Shown here: positions 44,919 to 56,414 of the stretch, in pieces
How positions within the stretch are numbered: the first letter of the stretch is position 1
How the letters are laid out: the number at the start of each line of letters is the position of its first letter
Source: Adenophora triphylla var. japonica
Taxonomy: Eukaryota; Streptophyta; Magnoliopsida; Asterales; Campanulaceae
Reading direction: 5' to 3'
Assembly: GCA_022495995.1 (NCBI GenBank)
Contig: JAFEMH010007533.1
Location: forward strand, 22,252 to 86,251
DNA length: 64,000 nucleotides
Made by a program: the position numbers and the translations under genes
The notes under the pieces: generated by a model
Databases searched by the model: none
What the model was told of the DNA's origin: nothing
The model's input: only the letters and a program-made list of their open reading frames with translations

Positions 44919-45805
44919 GGTGAATTTTATTTGCAAGACATGAAAAATACAAGGCACTAGGAAATGACGAAAATACCCTTGTATATAAACACTAACCCTT
45001 GTCTGGGCAGAGCGTCTTGTGCGGGCGATTTTGGCGATTCAAGGTGCGTTTAGTGCGTGTTCTCTTCTCCGGCCAATTTCCGGCACCGATGGCCAAGCCA
45101 CCGGATTTAAATGATCCAGCAACCTTCCCAAACACAATCCCTACCAATAATTCAAACATTAATCCGTAAATCATCAACTCGCAGAAGAATTTGAGTTCGA
45201 CGCAAATGGCGAAACATAATTTTGCCGCCGTCAATTTCACGCGGAGATGATCGAAACCAACGGATAAAAACACTCGGGTTTTGCTCGCGAACATAATCCC
45301 TACCTCTAATCCAAGTGGAGTTCAACAATTTACAAATTTGGGGAATCAATTTGAGCAAAATCGGTATTCGGCGCAATCTTACGCTCATCTTTGTTCAAGG
45401 ATCGGTAAATTTCGTGTATATTCATACGAAATCTAAAGGAAAATTTCTCCTTTAGATTTCGTGTGATTATACACGAAATGTTGAATGACATTTTGTGTAA
45501 AATCATACGAAATATTTCTTAACATTTCGCGTATATTCATACGAAATCTAAAGGAAAATTTCTCCTGTGGATTTCGTGTGAATATACACGAAATGTTGAG
45601 AACCATTTCGTATCATTTTACACGAAATATTTGTTAATATTTCGTGTAAATCTACACGAAATAACTCAATACATTTCGTGTATTTTTATACGAAACATAT
45701 CTGACAACGTCGTGTATAATCACACGAAACGTTCGCGTACGGGAGGGACAATTTTGTCTATTTTTCGTGCCTTGCAAATAAGGTGCCTTACAAATAACCA
45801 CGCCC
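44919..45805. mobile_element. MULE-type element with palindrome array, upstream of RING gene
   Basis: Exact 9-bp target duplication AGTAGTGAG at 44910-44918 and 45806-45814. Ends GGTGAATTTTATTTGCAAGACA and, reversed, GGGCGTGGTTATTTGTAAGG are imperfect inverted repeats, and a second TTATTTGCAAGGCACGAAAA lies subterminally at the right. The interior holds a gene-like segment (44985-45400) and the palindrome array at 45409-45730. No transposase. Confidence 0.8.
45409..45730. repeat. Array of nine 24-bp palindromes
   Basis: Nine imperfect copies of ATTTCGTGTA-N4-TACACGAAAT, the first at 45409-45432 and the second at 45456-45479, spaced roughly 35-50 bases apart. Two spacers carry a further palindrome, CTAAAGGA...TCCTTTAG. 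It lies inside the MULE at 44919-45805. Confidence 0.9.
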
Positions 45806-45814
45806 AGTAGTGAG

Positions 45815-46022
45815 TTATGATTTGGTAATTTTTCTATCTATGCAATAGAGTTGCAATTGCACCGAATCTGTGTATACACGCTACATTCGTCTGCGCGCCC
45901 ACTTCACAACAATTTTTCTCTCTCTCCCCACAATCCTTCTCCATCACAAATTCTTTTAAATAAGTTAAGATTTTTCTGGTGTCGTTTTCCGTTAGCGAAT
46001 ATCCGTTCATCCTTTAACCACC
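45815..46022 (+). promoter_or_regulatory. Upstream region and 5' leader of RING gene
   Basis: Unique sequence between the MULE and the ATG. It has a CT-rich stretch (TTTTTCTCTCTCTCCCC) typical of plant leaders and an ACC immediately before the ATG. No convincing TATA box is evident; any core promoter must lie in these 208 bases or in the MULE. Confidence 0.45.
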
Positions 46023-47153
46023 ATGTCTGATACTAACCCCGGCGGAAATGTCGGTGGCGGTGGTAACGGCGGCGCCGCTGCCTCTCCTCCTTCTCAGCTA
46101 TACTTCTGCTACCAATGTGACCGAACCGTCTCTGTAAGACCTTCACCTTCCTCTTCCTCTGAACTCCAATGCCCTAATTGTGGTGGTGGTTTCCTCGAAG
46201 AATATGAAAACCCTAACCCTAGCCCTACCCCAATTCTTCATCCCAATCCTTTTCTCGCATTCTCATCCGATGATCCGTCTGGCTTTCCTTCCTTCTCTGA
46301 AGGATTCGGCGGATTTCCGCTTGTTTTCTCAACCACACGCGGTGTTAACACAGGTGTTGGGGGTGGCGGGGATATGCAGAATCCTTTGGATCTATCCGCT
46401 GCTTTGTTAGGTGGTCCCTTGATTAGCCGATCTGGATCGTTTCAGAATCCGGGTGAGTTCAACCCGTTTGCGTTTCTTCAGAATTATATCAATACTCTAC
46501 AAGCTGGTGGCTCTAATATCCAGCTTGTGATTGAGAACGATACGGATAATGATCCGTCTGGAGGATTCAGGCTTCCTGCTAATCTAGGCGATTACTTTAT
46601 GGGCCCTGGATTGGAACAACTGATCCAGCATCTTGCTGAGAATGATCCTAACAGATATGGGACTCCTCCTGCTTCAAAATCTGCTGTTCAAGCCCTTCCC
46701 AACATTAAGATAGCCAAGGAATTGTTGGATTCAGATTATTCAGATTGTGCTGTTTGTAGAGATAGCTTCGAACTTGACGAGGAGGCTAAGCAGATGCCTT
46801 GCAAACATATTTATCATAATGATTGCATTATCCCTTGGTTGGAGCTTCACAACTCCTGCCCGGTTTGTAGGTATGAGCTGCCAACTGATGATCCCGATTA
46901 TGAGAATAGATCCCGCGGTGGAGCTGCTGCTGATGCAACTTCTGGGTCAGCAGCGCAGGCTGCTTCTGGTATCAATTCTCAGGAGAATCCGCAGACCCCT
47001 AGGAGTATAGAAAGGAGGTTTAGAATAAACATACCCTGGCCTTTTGGGGGTTCTGGCTCACCTGCCGAAACAAGCAATAGTGGAGCAGGAAACAATAATT
47101 CAGGAGACTCCAACCCTGGCCGTGGTCTGGCTAGAGAAGAAGATCTCGACTAG
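46023..47153 (+). CDS. RING-H2 E3 ubiquitin ligase, RING1-like
   Basis: 376 residues in one exon (stop codon 47151-47153). It would transfer ubiquitin from an E2 to substrates not identifiable here. An N-terminal zinc ribbon uses Cys29, Cys32, Cys50 and Cys53 (FCYQC ... CPNCGGGF). A RING-H2 domain has the full C3H2C3 ligand set: Cys242, Cys245, Cys260, His262, His265, Cys268, Cys279, Cys282, with the Trp272 position typical of E2 contact. A conserved segment before the RING (LEQLIQHLAENDPNRYG) is typical of plant RING1-like ligases. Residues before 25 are Gly-rich and the C-terminal 80 or so are low-complexity and probably disordered. No signal peptide or membrane segment. The start is the first ATG after a leader and has a good context. 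No defects seen. Confidence 0.95.
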   Translation: MSDTNPGGNVGGGGNGGAAASPPSQLYFCYQCDRTVSVRPSPSSSSELQCPNCGGGFLEEYENPNPSPTPILHPNPFLAFSSDDPSGFPSFSEGFGGFPLVFSTTRGVNTGVGGGGDMQNPLDLSAALLGGPLISRSGSFQNPGEFNPFAFLQNYINTLQAGGSNIQLVIENDTDNDPSGGFRLPANLGDYFMGPGLEQLIQHLAENDPNRYGTPPASKSAVQALPNIKIAKELLDSDYSDCAVCRDSFELDEEAKQMPCKHIYHNDCIIPWLELHNSCPVCRYELPTDDPDYENRSRGGAAADATSGSAAQAASGINSQENPQTPRSIERRFRINIPWPFGGSGSPAETSNSGAGNNNSGDSNPGRGLAREEDLD

Positions 47154-47156
47154 TTA

Positions 47157-48310
47157 ACATCTTCGGTAAAAGAAATTACTTCCCTTGTATTCTGAGTTAA
47201 TATATCTTTATGGCACTTATTTCCTCTTCAAGTGTGAATATCTGTCTGGAAAACAACTTTATCCTCTTTAGTCCTAAGTCTTGCACAAGTGGCAAGATGG
47301 ATATTTTGTTTCTTGATGACCTTGTTCAGTAGTAAATAACACATAAAATGCGGGGTAACTTTACGTTCTAAACCTTGTCTTTTCTTCGAGTTTAACGTTT
47401 CTTTAATGAGCTAATCCTTTTAACTTTTTATTTCTTGTTAATCCCAATGTCTTAGATTTTTGGAAGGTTATGAGGTTGAGGGCATGTTTCTGCGTCTTTT
47501 CCTTTGTCATATTCACATAAATAATTGATTCAGTTGGAGAAAAAGAGGCCCAGTATTTGGATTTTTTTTCCTTTCCTTCTTAATGACCAAATATGAAGAG
47601 CTGATGTTTTTAAATTTCCTTTGTGTGCCTGTCCTGTTGGCACGTTATTGGATTGTCGGTGTGGAGTTTCCTTGGGTAGACACTTGATCTTGGCATTCGT
47701 ATTTTTGTTTCTTGTCGCTCTCTTAATCGTTGCCTTTCACCTTTGATAATTCTTTTTGGATTGTGTAGAAGTTTCCTTTCATTGATCAAACTTTGTTTAG
47801 TCCCTTTTCTTCTTGTGCACAAAATGGCAATCTCTACCTTCATTATATGCTCCCTGGAACCTGGGTTATGTTGAACAATTGTTCTTGCTTGGTATTGAAC
47901 CGTGGATTTTCCCCACTCGGGGAGAATGACCTCCTTGTCAGAGTTGGGAGGTGTCTGAGAGAGAACAAATTCAAAGATTCTTAGGATTTATTGGATGGTA
48001 AGAGTTCGTTATTTTTTGATGCTTATGAGAGCAAAAGATTTGAGACTTACGAAGAAAAGTTATCCAATATACTTGTATTGGATAACTTTTTTCTCTATCT
48101 TTTTCCTCGAATGTGTATGTGTGAAAAGGCTTTGAATTCGAGATAGAATATTTTTCCTTCCGCTTCGAAGGTTCGGAGAATCGATCAGATTTGTGCTGAG
48201 ACTAGGACTAGGATTCAGATGAAAAAGCTTCTGATTTTTATTTTCTTCCATACTTCTTCCCTTGTTTCTGGTTATGATTTTTGTAATAGGATCCCCTTTG
48301 GATTAAAGAC
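47157..48310 (+). other. 3' UTR or downstream sequence of RING gene, no gene
   Basis: T-rich transcribed-looking sequence without terminal repeats or coding domains. A donor-like CGGTAAAAG lies just after the stop codon near 47165, so the 3' UTR might be spliced. Frames at 47610-48251 on either strand show no recognisable domain. Confidence 0.4.
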
Positions 48311-48324
48311 AAAACCTTACAATA

Positions 48325-48686
48325 GTTAGGCATGCAATGTTATGTGGCACGAGTTTTGGGCCATGAAACAGTGTCGCGTTTATAAGATGAATGTGGCAGA
48401 GATGCGTATGCTACGATTAATTTGTGGTAATACAAGAAAGGATTTTTTGAGGTATGAGCTGATTAGGGAAAAGTATGAGTTGCCTCCATTGAAAATAAGA
48501 TGAAGCAAAAATTGCCTAATGTGGTTTGGCCATGTGAGACAGAGACTAAGTGATGTACCGATTAGAAAGCGTGAAGAGTGGAGAAGTGGTAAGATGGTGA
48601 GAGGTGGGGGAAGGCATAAGAATTTGTTTTGTTTATGATTATTTAGAAAAGGTGCAATATTACTCTAACTTGGATTGAATTCTAAA
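48325..48686 (+). mobile_element. RTE LINE 3' fragment, left part
   Basis: Decodes the C-terminal conserved segment of plant RTE elements (VAEMRMLRLICGNTRK, then WFGHVRQRLSDVPIRK), also present in the copy at 53455-53772. It stops near 48686 in the middle of that segment and resumes at about 49880, so a later insertion split it. Confidence 0.8.
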
Positions 48687-49879
48687 TGATGTAGGTACTC
48701 CCGGGATTGGGACTCAAACAACATGCGATCAACAAATAATCATGCTTTGGATAAAGGTTTCATAAAAAATCAAGGATGATACGCTATTTGTGTTACCTTC
48801 TCACGATCAAGCAAGATAGCACATGCATTTTAAAACTAATACGGCATTTCTCTCGATGGTTCCGTACATTAGTCAAATCCCATTAAGTTTATATTAAATC
48901 CATGTATTTTCCACTAAATGATCATCCATAGGCAATTAATCTACTATCGTGATTAATAGTGTATAGTTTAATTCATATGATTTCGTTAATCAAGATTTAC
49001 GGCTAATTTCATTTTTTGATTAAATAGGATTTATACAAATATCGACGTCTTAATATTCGTAGGCGTTTAAGAATGATATAAAGAAAATTGATTAAGAGAT
49101 GAGAAGAGGAAGAGAAGTACAATTAATAAGATAAACACATAAAGTTGAGTTTTCAACCCCGAGAAATTGGGGTAGTACTTGCTAACCATGATTAATATCA
49201 TGACAAATAAAGATGAATAACACATAAATAATGAGGAAGATAAAGAGATACTTATTCAAATAATAATGGCTGGAAATAAACCTACAAAAACCTTTATTTC
49301 TTCAATCTAGAAATAGTGCTCAAGAACACTCAATAGATCTTACAAATCTCGAAATAATGATGTTTATGAATTGCTAATTGTATTAGAGTGTTTCTGATAG
49401 TTTCTCGATGTCACGGATGATTAAACTACTGATTACATGTCCTATTTATAGGTGTTTTGGTCAAAAGTTGCACCAATTTCTCCAAAAGCCTCCACATTTT
49501 AAAGAGACACCTTTTGGCTAAAAACAGGTGCTGCTCGGCCGAGTCATATGACCTGCTCGGCCGAGCACAACTTTATAGAAGACATGTCCATTTGGCTTTG
49601 ATTTCGGCCAGGAGTCTATGGGGGTACTCGGCCCAGAGCACTGATGGTTTGGTCCGATTTAATTTTCTTTTTTAAATTTTAATCCTTCTACTCTCGTAAG
49701 CTTTACTGCATGTCGTTTTTACTCAAAAATGTAACTAACTACTGTTAAATCATAACAATATACCACCAATTATAAAATTCGCGAAATAAGTACAAATATG
49801 TGCTAAATTAAACTAAAATGATTAAAACTAAACTAAATAAAATACATATTTATCATATAAGTGCCTATAAAATAGAAAT
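48687..49879 (-). repeat. Probable solo LTR inserted in an RTE tail
   Basis: About 1.2 kb of noncoding sequence between the two halves of an RTE 3' end, with TGTAGGTACTCCC at its left and AATTTATCA at its right. TATAAATA on the minus strand at 49441-49452, with CTGCTCGGCCGAG repeats upstream at 49533-49638, matches LTR promoter organisation. No retroviral coding is present. The target duplication could not be fixed. Confidence 0.55.
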
Positions 49880-50075
49880 TTATCAGTGTTGGAGAGGGTG
49901 GAGTGGAGGGAAAACCCTCTTTTAAATATTTTCATAGCTTTCACTTTTTGTAAACTATCAAGTTTTAATATCGCTCCAATTTTTTCATTGTTTTCTCACC
50001 TCTCTTTGTGGATTACATATAACGTTTTATGTTGCCCAACCCAAATCGTTTTAAGACTAAGGTGTTGTTGTTGTT
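49880..50075 (+). mobile_element. RTE LINE 3' fragment, right part
   Basis: GTTGGAGAGGGTGGAGTGGA matches the RTE sequence near 53781, and the end AGACTAAGGTGTTGTTGTTG matches the RTE tail near 54050. It completes the fragment interrupted at 48686. Confidence 0.75.
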
Positions 50076-50473
50076 TATATGATCCTTTGTTTCTTTTCTT
50101 TCCTTTTCCTCTTCCTATCTTCGCCATTTACTTTGGTGGACATCTAGTTCCTTGACACGACTTCTTTCTCTTATTTTTGATGTGATTTCGTCTTTTATAA
50201 GAGCATTATATACAACAACAAAACTTTTAATAAGAAAATTATATAACTATTGATAACAAAAAAATCAATTACAAACGAGAGCATTGCGACCAACTTCTGA
50301 GATAATAGCTTTTCTACTGTAACTGCCTAGAAGTATGTTACAAATATATTCATTTGCTAGCGTAGGCCTATGGCCTAAAAGCATTACTTGTCCTCTTGGT
50401 GGGCTTGTGCTTTTCTTTCCCTTTCCACCCCTTTACTTTCTGATATGGACTTAGAGCGATTCCCATTTCTTAG

Positions 50474-50577
50474 TACTCCCTCTATTCCAAAACGAATGAC
50501 CATTTTTTTTTTCAAATTTGCTCTTGATCAAGAGCATATTTGAAAAATAAATGGTCATTTATTTTGGGATGGAAGTA
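50474..50577. mobile_element. Short Stowaway MITE forming a near-perfect hairpin
   Basis: TACTCCCTCTATTCCAAAAC at the left and its inverted form ending TTTGGGATGGAAGTA. The arms meet at GCTCTTGATCAAGAGC in the centre (50520-50535), so almost all 104 bases pair. Confidence 0.88.
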
Positions 50578-50744
50578 GTAAATTATCAGGGCTTCAATGG
50601 CAGTGTCCCTCAATCTTGGCTTTAAAAAATAGAAATAATAGCTAGATTACACGAAGTTGCAAAACCCACTCAAGGATTTATCCTTGCACTGTTCCAAGTT
50701 AGGATAAAGGGTGAGGGTTGCGGTAGGCGTGTGACGACCTAACG

Positions 50745-53700
50745 TAAAATTTTGTCACATTATCATGACATGAATCTAAATATGAATATCGTTGGGCGTT
50801 TCCTCGGCGGCGACGCGCTACACTTCAAAGACACAGGTGTAAGTGATAAGTATGCAAAGGTTGCTAGGTCGTCTCCCGGAAGCGACGCGCCGTCTCTTCG
50901 CCGGGGATGTCATGTCGAATATGCAGGGTTCCCGCATTGCGGACGAGTGCGGAGTAAAGAAGCTAGTCCATGGTAGGTGTAAGGGTAGTGGGATGCGCTT
51001 TGGAACTTGGAACATTGGATCCTTGACGGGGAGATCGGCGAGAGGTGGTGGAAGTTATGAGGAGGAGGAAGATTCATATAATGTGTCTACGAAACTAAGC
51101 TGGGTTGGAGAGAAAGCAAAAGAAATATTGCCTTGGGGTTTTAAGCTTTGGTACTCGGGAAAGGATAAGGAGTAGAAATGGAGTGGGTATCGTTATTGAT
51201 AAGGAGTATATTAATGATGTGGTGGAAGTGTACGGGAAGAGTGATCGAATTATGGGCATTAAAGCGGTGATACGTGATGAGATTATTACTATTATTTCCG
51301 CCTATGCACCACAAGTAGGGTTGGATGCATCTATTAAACAAGTGTTCTGGGAAGATTTGGAGGAGGTAGTACAACGAGTACCTAGTGGTGAGAAATTAGT
51401 GATTGGTGGTGATCTGAACGGGCGTGTGGGGTCTAGTCGACATGACTTTGAGGAAGGCATACATGGAGGTTTTGGTTTTGGGGAGAGGAATGAAGCATGA
51501 AATAGTATCTAGACTTTGCGTTGGCATATGACTTGAGTATAATGAACACTTGGTTCGAAGAGAGAATCTCACTTGGTGTCTATAGAAGTGGAGGTAATGC
51601 GAGTTAGATTGACTTTTCTTAGTAAGAAATACTTGTAGAAAGAGTTATACGATTGCAAGGTTATTAGGGTGAGGAGCACAACTCAACATAGATTGGTGGT
51701 ACTTGATTTTGAAGTAAGAGAATTTCGAGGAAGAGAAAACCACGAGGTAGACCACAGAATCAAGTGGTGGAGACTTCAAGGGAGAATCAACCGAAATTTG
51801 TAGCTAAGATGGTCGATACCGGTATTTGGTCGGATAATATGGAGGATATGGATATAGATTCGACTTGGACTAAGATGGTACATACCATAAAAGAGGTGGC
51901 GAAAGAAGTCCTTGGAGAATTTAGAGGAAATGGGCCACCAAGTAAGGACAGCATCATGGTGGAACGAGGAAGTAAAACAAGCAATAAAGGGCAAGCGAGA
52001 ATGCTACAAATTATTGGGGAAATATAGGAGCTGACGAGAACTATGAGAAGTATAAGGAAGCTAGAAGAGATGCTAAGAAAGCGGTAAGAGACGCAACGAA
52101 GCAAAGGTGAATCGAAACTTTATGATAAGTTGGATACAAAAGAAGGGAAAAAGGACATCTACGGACTCGCTCGTATGATGGGATAAGAGGACACGAGATA
52201 TTGGGACGGTTAAATGTGTGAAGGATGTAGACCAAAGAGTTCTAGTCGGGGATAAAGAGATAAAAGATAGATGGAGTTCGTACTTTGATACCTTGTTGAT
52301 AGGCGGTCGAGAGCGAGATATTGGAGATTTAAATATCTCTTCGAGTATGGTTGATCGAGAATTTTATGCGGAGAATTCAAAAGAGTGAAGTGGAAATGGC
52401 AATGAAAAGATGAGATTGAAGAAAGTTGCAGGACCGAATGGTATACCAATTGAGGTTTGGAGATGTTTCGGGAGAGGGAATAGATTGGTTAACAACGCTA
52501 TTTAACAAGATATGGAGAGTTAACACAATGCCATTGGAGTGGCGGAAGACTACTTTGATCCCTTTTTATAAGAACAAAGGTGATGTCAAGATTGTGCCAA
52601 CTATCGGGGATCGAACTAATGCGCCATACTATGAAACTTTGGGAAAGAGTGATTGCACAAAGGTGAGAAAAATTGTGGATATTTCGGATAACCAATTTGG
52701 GTTTATGCGGGAAGATCGACTATGGAGGCAATATATCTTATGAGACAAACCATGGAGAAATATCGGGATCGAAAAGAAAGATTTGCGTATGGTTTTCATT
52801 GATTTGGAGAAGGCGTATGATAAAGTGCAGAGAGGTACTTTGGTGGGCATTACAAAGAAGGGTGTTTCAAAGAAATATATTGATATTATCAAGGACATGT
52901 ATAATGGAGTTAGTACTTGTGTACGAGACTAGTGTTGGGAAAGGCGAAGAGTTTCCTATAAAGATTGGAGTGCATCGAGTTCCGCACTTAGCCCCTTTCT
53001 TTTTGCTTTGATAATGGGCCAATTGACGAGGTTAGTCAAGATGATATACCAAAGTGTATGTTGTTCGCGAGATGATATTGTGCTTGATTGATGAGACAAG
53101 AGAGGGTGTTGAAAGTAAATTGGAGTTGTGGAGACACACTTTGGAATCTCGAGGTTTTCGATTAAGCGAAGCAAGGCTGAATATTTGAAGTGTAAGTTTA
53201 GCGAGAGTTGGAAGTAGGGAGGTAGGGGCGGTCGCATTTGATGGAAATATTATCCCGAGCTTCGAGTTTTTCGCTATCTTGGATCCGTTATCAAGGATGG
53301 AGAATTAGATGGAGATGTGGCTCGTAGGATTAAAGCGAGGTTGGTTGAAGTGGAAGAGTGCCGACGGGGTTTCTATGTGATCGCGGCATACCCGATAGAT
53401 TAAAGGGAAAATTCTACCACACGGCAATTAGGCCGGCATTGCTTTACGGCACGAATGTTGGGCCGTGAAAGCGGTGTCACGTGCATAGGTGAATGTGGCG
53501 GAGATGCGTATGCTTGGTGGATGTGCGGTCATACAAGAAAGGATCGATTGGGGAATGAGGTGATCGGAGGTAAAATAGGAGTTGCGCCCATTGAGGATAA
53601 AATGAGGGAAAATCGTCTAAGGTGGTTTGGACATGTGAGAAGGAGACCGAGTGATGCACCGGTTAGGAGGCCGGAACAGTGGAGAGATGATAAAATGGCG

Positions 53701-54085
53701 AGGGATAGGGGAAGACCCAAACAAACTTGGATTAGAGTAATTGAAAATGATATGAGTTTACTTGGAGGATGAAAGTATGGTGTTGAAGAGGCCGGAGTGG
53801 AGGGCAAAAATCCATGTGGTGGGTTGATTTTTTTTTTTAATTAATTAATTAATTTATTATTATATATATATATTTTTATTTTTTATTTATTTATTTTTTA
53901 TTTATTTTGATTTTTGATATTTATTTGTATGTTTATTTGTTTGTTTGTTTGTTTTTTTTTTTTTTTTTTTTTAATTTTTTTTTCAACAACTTTTTTTCAC
54001 GATGACATATGAGGATTCATGTTAGCCGACCCCAAATTATTTTGGGACTAAGGCTTTGATGTTGTTGTTGTTGTTGTATTACCTG
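50745..54085 (+). mobile_element. RTE-clade LINE, nearly full length but broken
   Basis: AP-endonuclease domain from about 50990 (GMRFGTWNIGSLTG, then IISAYAPQVGLD and GGDLNGRVG near 51410). Reverse transcriptase region 52200-53300 in fragments (WRKTTLIPFYKNKGD near 52545). C-terminal segment at 53455-53772 ([20 protein letters not shown]). T-rich 3' UTR 53825-53995, and a 3' end GGGACTAAGGCTTTGATGTT plus TTG repeats. Many frameshifts and stops, for example near 51173 and 52027. This is the source family for the tails at 11373, 11790, 48325 and 49880. Confidence 0.9.
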
Positions 54086-54718
54086 AAGTTGCATTAGTCA
54101 CCAGATCAATGGCATGAAGCACCTCCTCACCCTCTTACGTAGAAATCCACTGTTTGAATCTTTAACTTTTTTAAGATCCATGATATATTCAAAATTTAAT
54201 CTGTCCTTTTTATCGTTTGTTTCTTATGTTTGGTTACATTTTTTGCAATCAGATTCTAAAAGGCCAATTCACATTGTATTCATACTATGGATTCATGCTT
54301 CCTAACACTTATCTTTTCATTTTCCTATTTTTGTTTTAGTACTCCGTATTATTTGTATAAACCTTTTTAGAGTGCATGGGATCTTCAAGTACTGTTCTTT
54401 GCTTTTGGGCCACAGTTAGCTGATACAGCTGATTCATGCTTGAACGACATGGAAGCACCTATTTGTGGCCCAGCAGTACATTGATGTTTTTTCCATGTTT
54501 TCCTCTTTCAATGCTTAGCATAGGGGATCTAATACCTTCATTGCTTACATTTGCAAATTTTCTTTTCGATCAATCTTTTAGTACCACAATTTTCATGTTT
54601 GATGTTCTATTTAACATCAACTTAGCTCCTCGAATGGGGTTTTAGGTCAACCAAAACCTACTCAAGGCCAACTCATGAACCATGACAAATATGTCTAACC
54701 CTCCGGTTCATATAAATA
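54086..54718. other. Intergenic or intronic, no gene
   Basis: T-rich sequence without recognisable domain or terminal repeats. It could be intronic if the RING transcript has a spliced 3' UTR. Confidence 0.4.
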
Positions 54719-54910
54719 TACTCCCTCCTTTGCAGAATAGAAGTCACACTCCCACTTTGATTCGTACAAAATTAAATGTCGCGTTTCCTCTTAACTTGTA
54801 AAAAATTAAAAACATAAATGTCGCGTTTCCAAATAATGAAAGTGACTTGGTGCAAGAACTAATAAAGCACCTTACTTGAAACGTTGACAAGTCAATCGCG
54901 TTTCTAAATA
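54719..54910. mobile_element. Stowaway-like MITE fragment
   Basis: TACTCCCTCCTTTGCAGAAT followed by AAATGTCGCGTTTCC, GAAAGTGACTTGGTGCA and GACAAGTCAA, the same family as 1262-1420 in inverted orientation. The right end is unclear. Confidence 0.6.
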
Positions 54911-55277
54911 CTTGTGGATTTATGCTTTTGTGCTTATAAAGTGCTTTTGGATGTATTTTTCCACCTACATTGTCATGGATTGCCTAACTCTATTCTTTTG
55001 TTTGTGCAGGGAAGGAAAGAATAGCAGGTGGGTGATCAGAGTTTGTAACATGTTGAACATAGAAGGATCGCTGTATACATTGAAGATTAGATATAGATGT
55101 ATCTTACCTTTTAATAATGCGAATTCAAATATATATTTTTGTGACGTTTTTTTTATTCTTTTGGGTTTTTAAAGATCGATGATTTGATGATACCGTTTTT
55201 GAAGCTTTAATGTTGTGTAACTTTTTTCCGGAAATAGTGTTCACTTTATTCAAATAGAATTTTCAGCATGCTGCATG

Positions 55278-55439
<162 letters not shown>

Positions 55440-55465
55440 ATATTTATATATATATATACTCTCTC

Positions 55466-56174
55466 TTCTGAGGGACAAGTTAAAGTTAATACAGATGGAG
55501 CGCCTCGTGGAAACCCGGACATTGCCTCGGGTGGAGGTATTTTACGTCAGCATGATGGGTCTTTTATTTTTGCTTTTTCTCATTTTTATGGTAATGCTTC
55601 TAACATGGTTGCTGAAGCTAGGGCTGCTCTTGATGGAATTACTCAAGCTAGACTTATGGGGTTTGATTCTCTTTGGCTTGAGGTGGACTCCGAAGTTTTG
55701 TCTCTCATCTTACTTCGCAAATGCAATATTCCTTGGGAGATCTGGTCCTTCATTCAAGCCATTTTCAGATTCATGGAGGAAGTGTCTATTCAGGTAACTC
55801 ATGTCTACAGGGAAGGTAATAAAGTGGCAGATTTTCTTGCTAATATCTCGGCTGCTGCGCAAACGGATTTTCAGTTTACTTCGTTGGAGTCTTGTCCCAG
55901 CTGGTGCGAGCCTTCTCTACTTTGATCGGATCTCGTATCCTAATATTAGGCGGTAGGTTTTATCTTTTATTGATGTATTTTCTTTTGTTTTTAGATTCCC
56001 CCACCCCCCCCCCCTTTATTGTTGAGGATCTTACAGGTTGTGTAAGAACTCCCCCTAGGTGTTTTTTCTGGTGGTTAAGGTTGTCATGCCCCCCACCATG
56101 TTTGTAATTTTATTTTTCGTTATTAATAAAATCTAGGGAGTATCGTCTCCTTTTGCCAAAAAAAAAATAAAAAA
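55466..56174 (+). mobile_element. 5'-truncated L1 LINE, RNase H part
   Basis: Open RNase H domain ([53 protein letters not shown]) up to a stop at 55923-55925, then a 3' UTR and an A-rich tail. Target duplication: TATATATATACTCTCTC before 55466 and TATATATATGTACTCTCTC ending 56195. Catalytic acidic residues of RNase H, including the DG of the first motif and the Glu of AEARAAL, are present. Confidence 0.9.
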
Positions 56175-56183
56175 TATATATAT

Positions 56184-56414
56184 ATGTACTCTCTCCGTCT
56201 CAAAATGATTTTCTCATTTTTTTATTGCTACAGTTTGAGTAATTATTTAAGGTTAATTTAATTATTATAATGAACATCTAAAAATTGATATTGATAGTAT
56301 TTATAATGATGTATAAAACTAACAAATTGTTTTTTTTTTTTTTATGAAATGGAAAACATGTACATTATACGAGACTTTTTATGGGACAATTTTGTCATTT
56401 TCTATGAAATAAAA
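56184..56414. mobile_element. Stowaway-like MITE end split by the L1 insertion
   Basis: GTACTCTCTCCGTCTCAAAA is a MITE-type terminus lying in the right target duplication of the L1 copy, so the L1 inserted at the edge of a MITE. The other terminus was not found with confidence. Confidence 0.4.

Noticed and set aside
44992..45388. Overlapping minus-strand frames upstream of the RING gene
   Set aside because: They lie inside the MULE at 44919-45805, show no domain and have inconsistent frames; a captured fragment is possible but unsupported.
45409..45730. Palindrome array as a CRISPR array
   Set aside because: The repeats are palindromic half-sites with similar, repeated spacers, and the region is a MULE in a plant genome.
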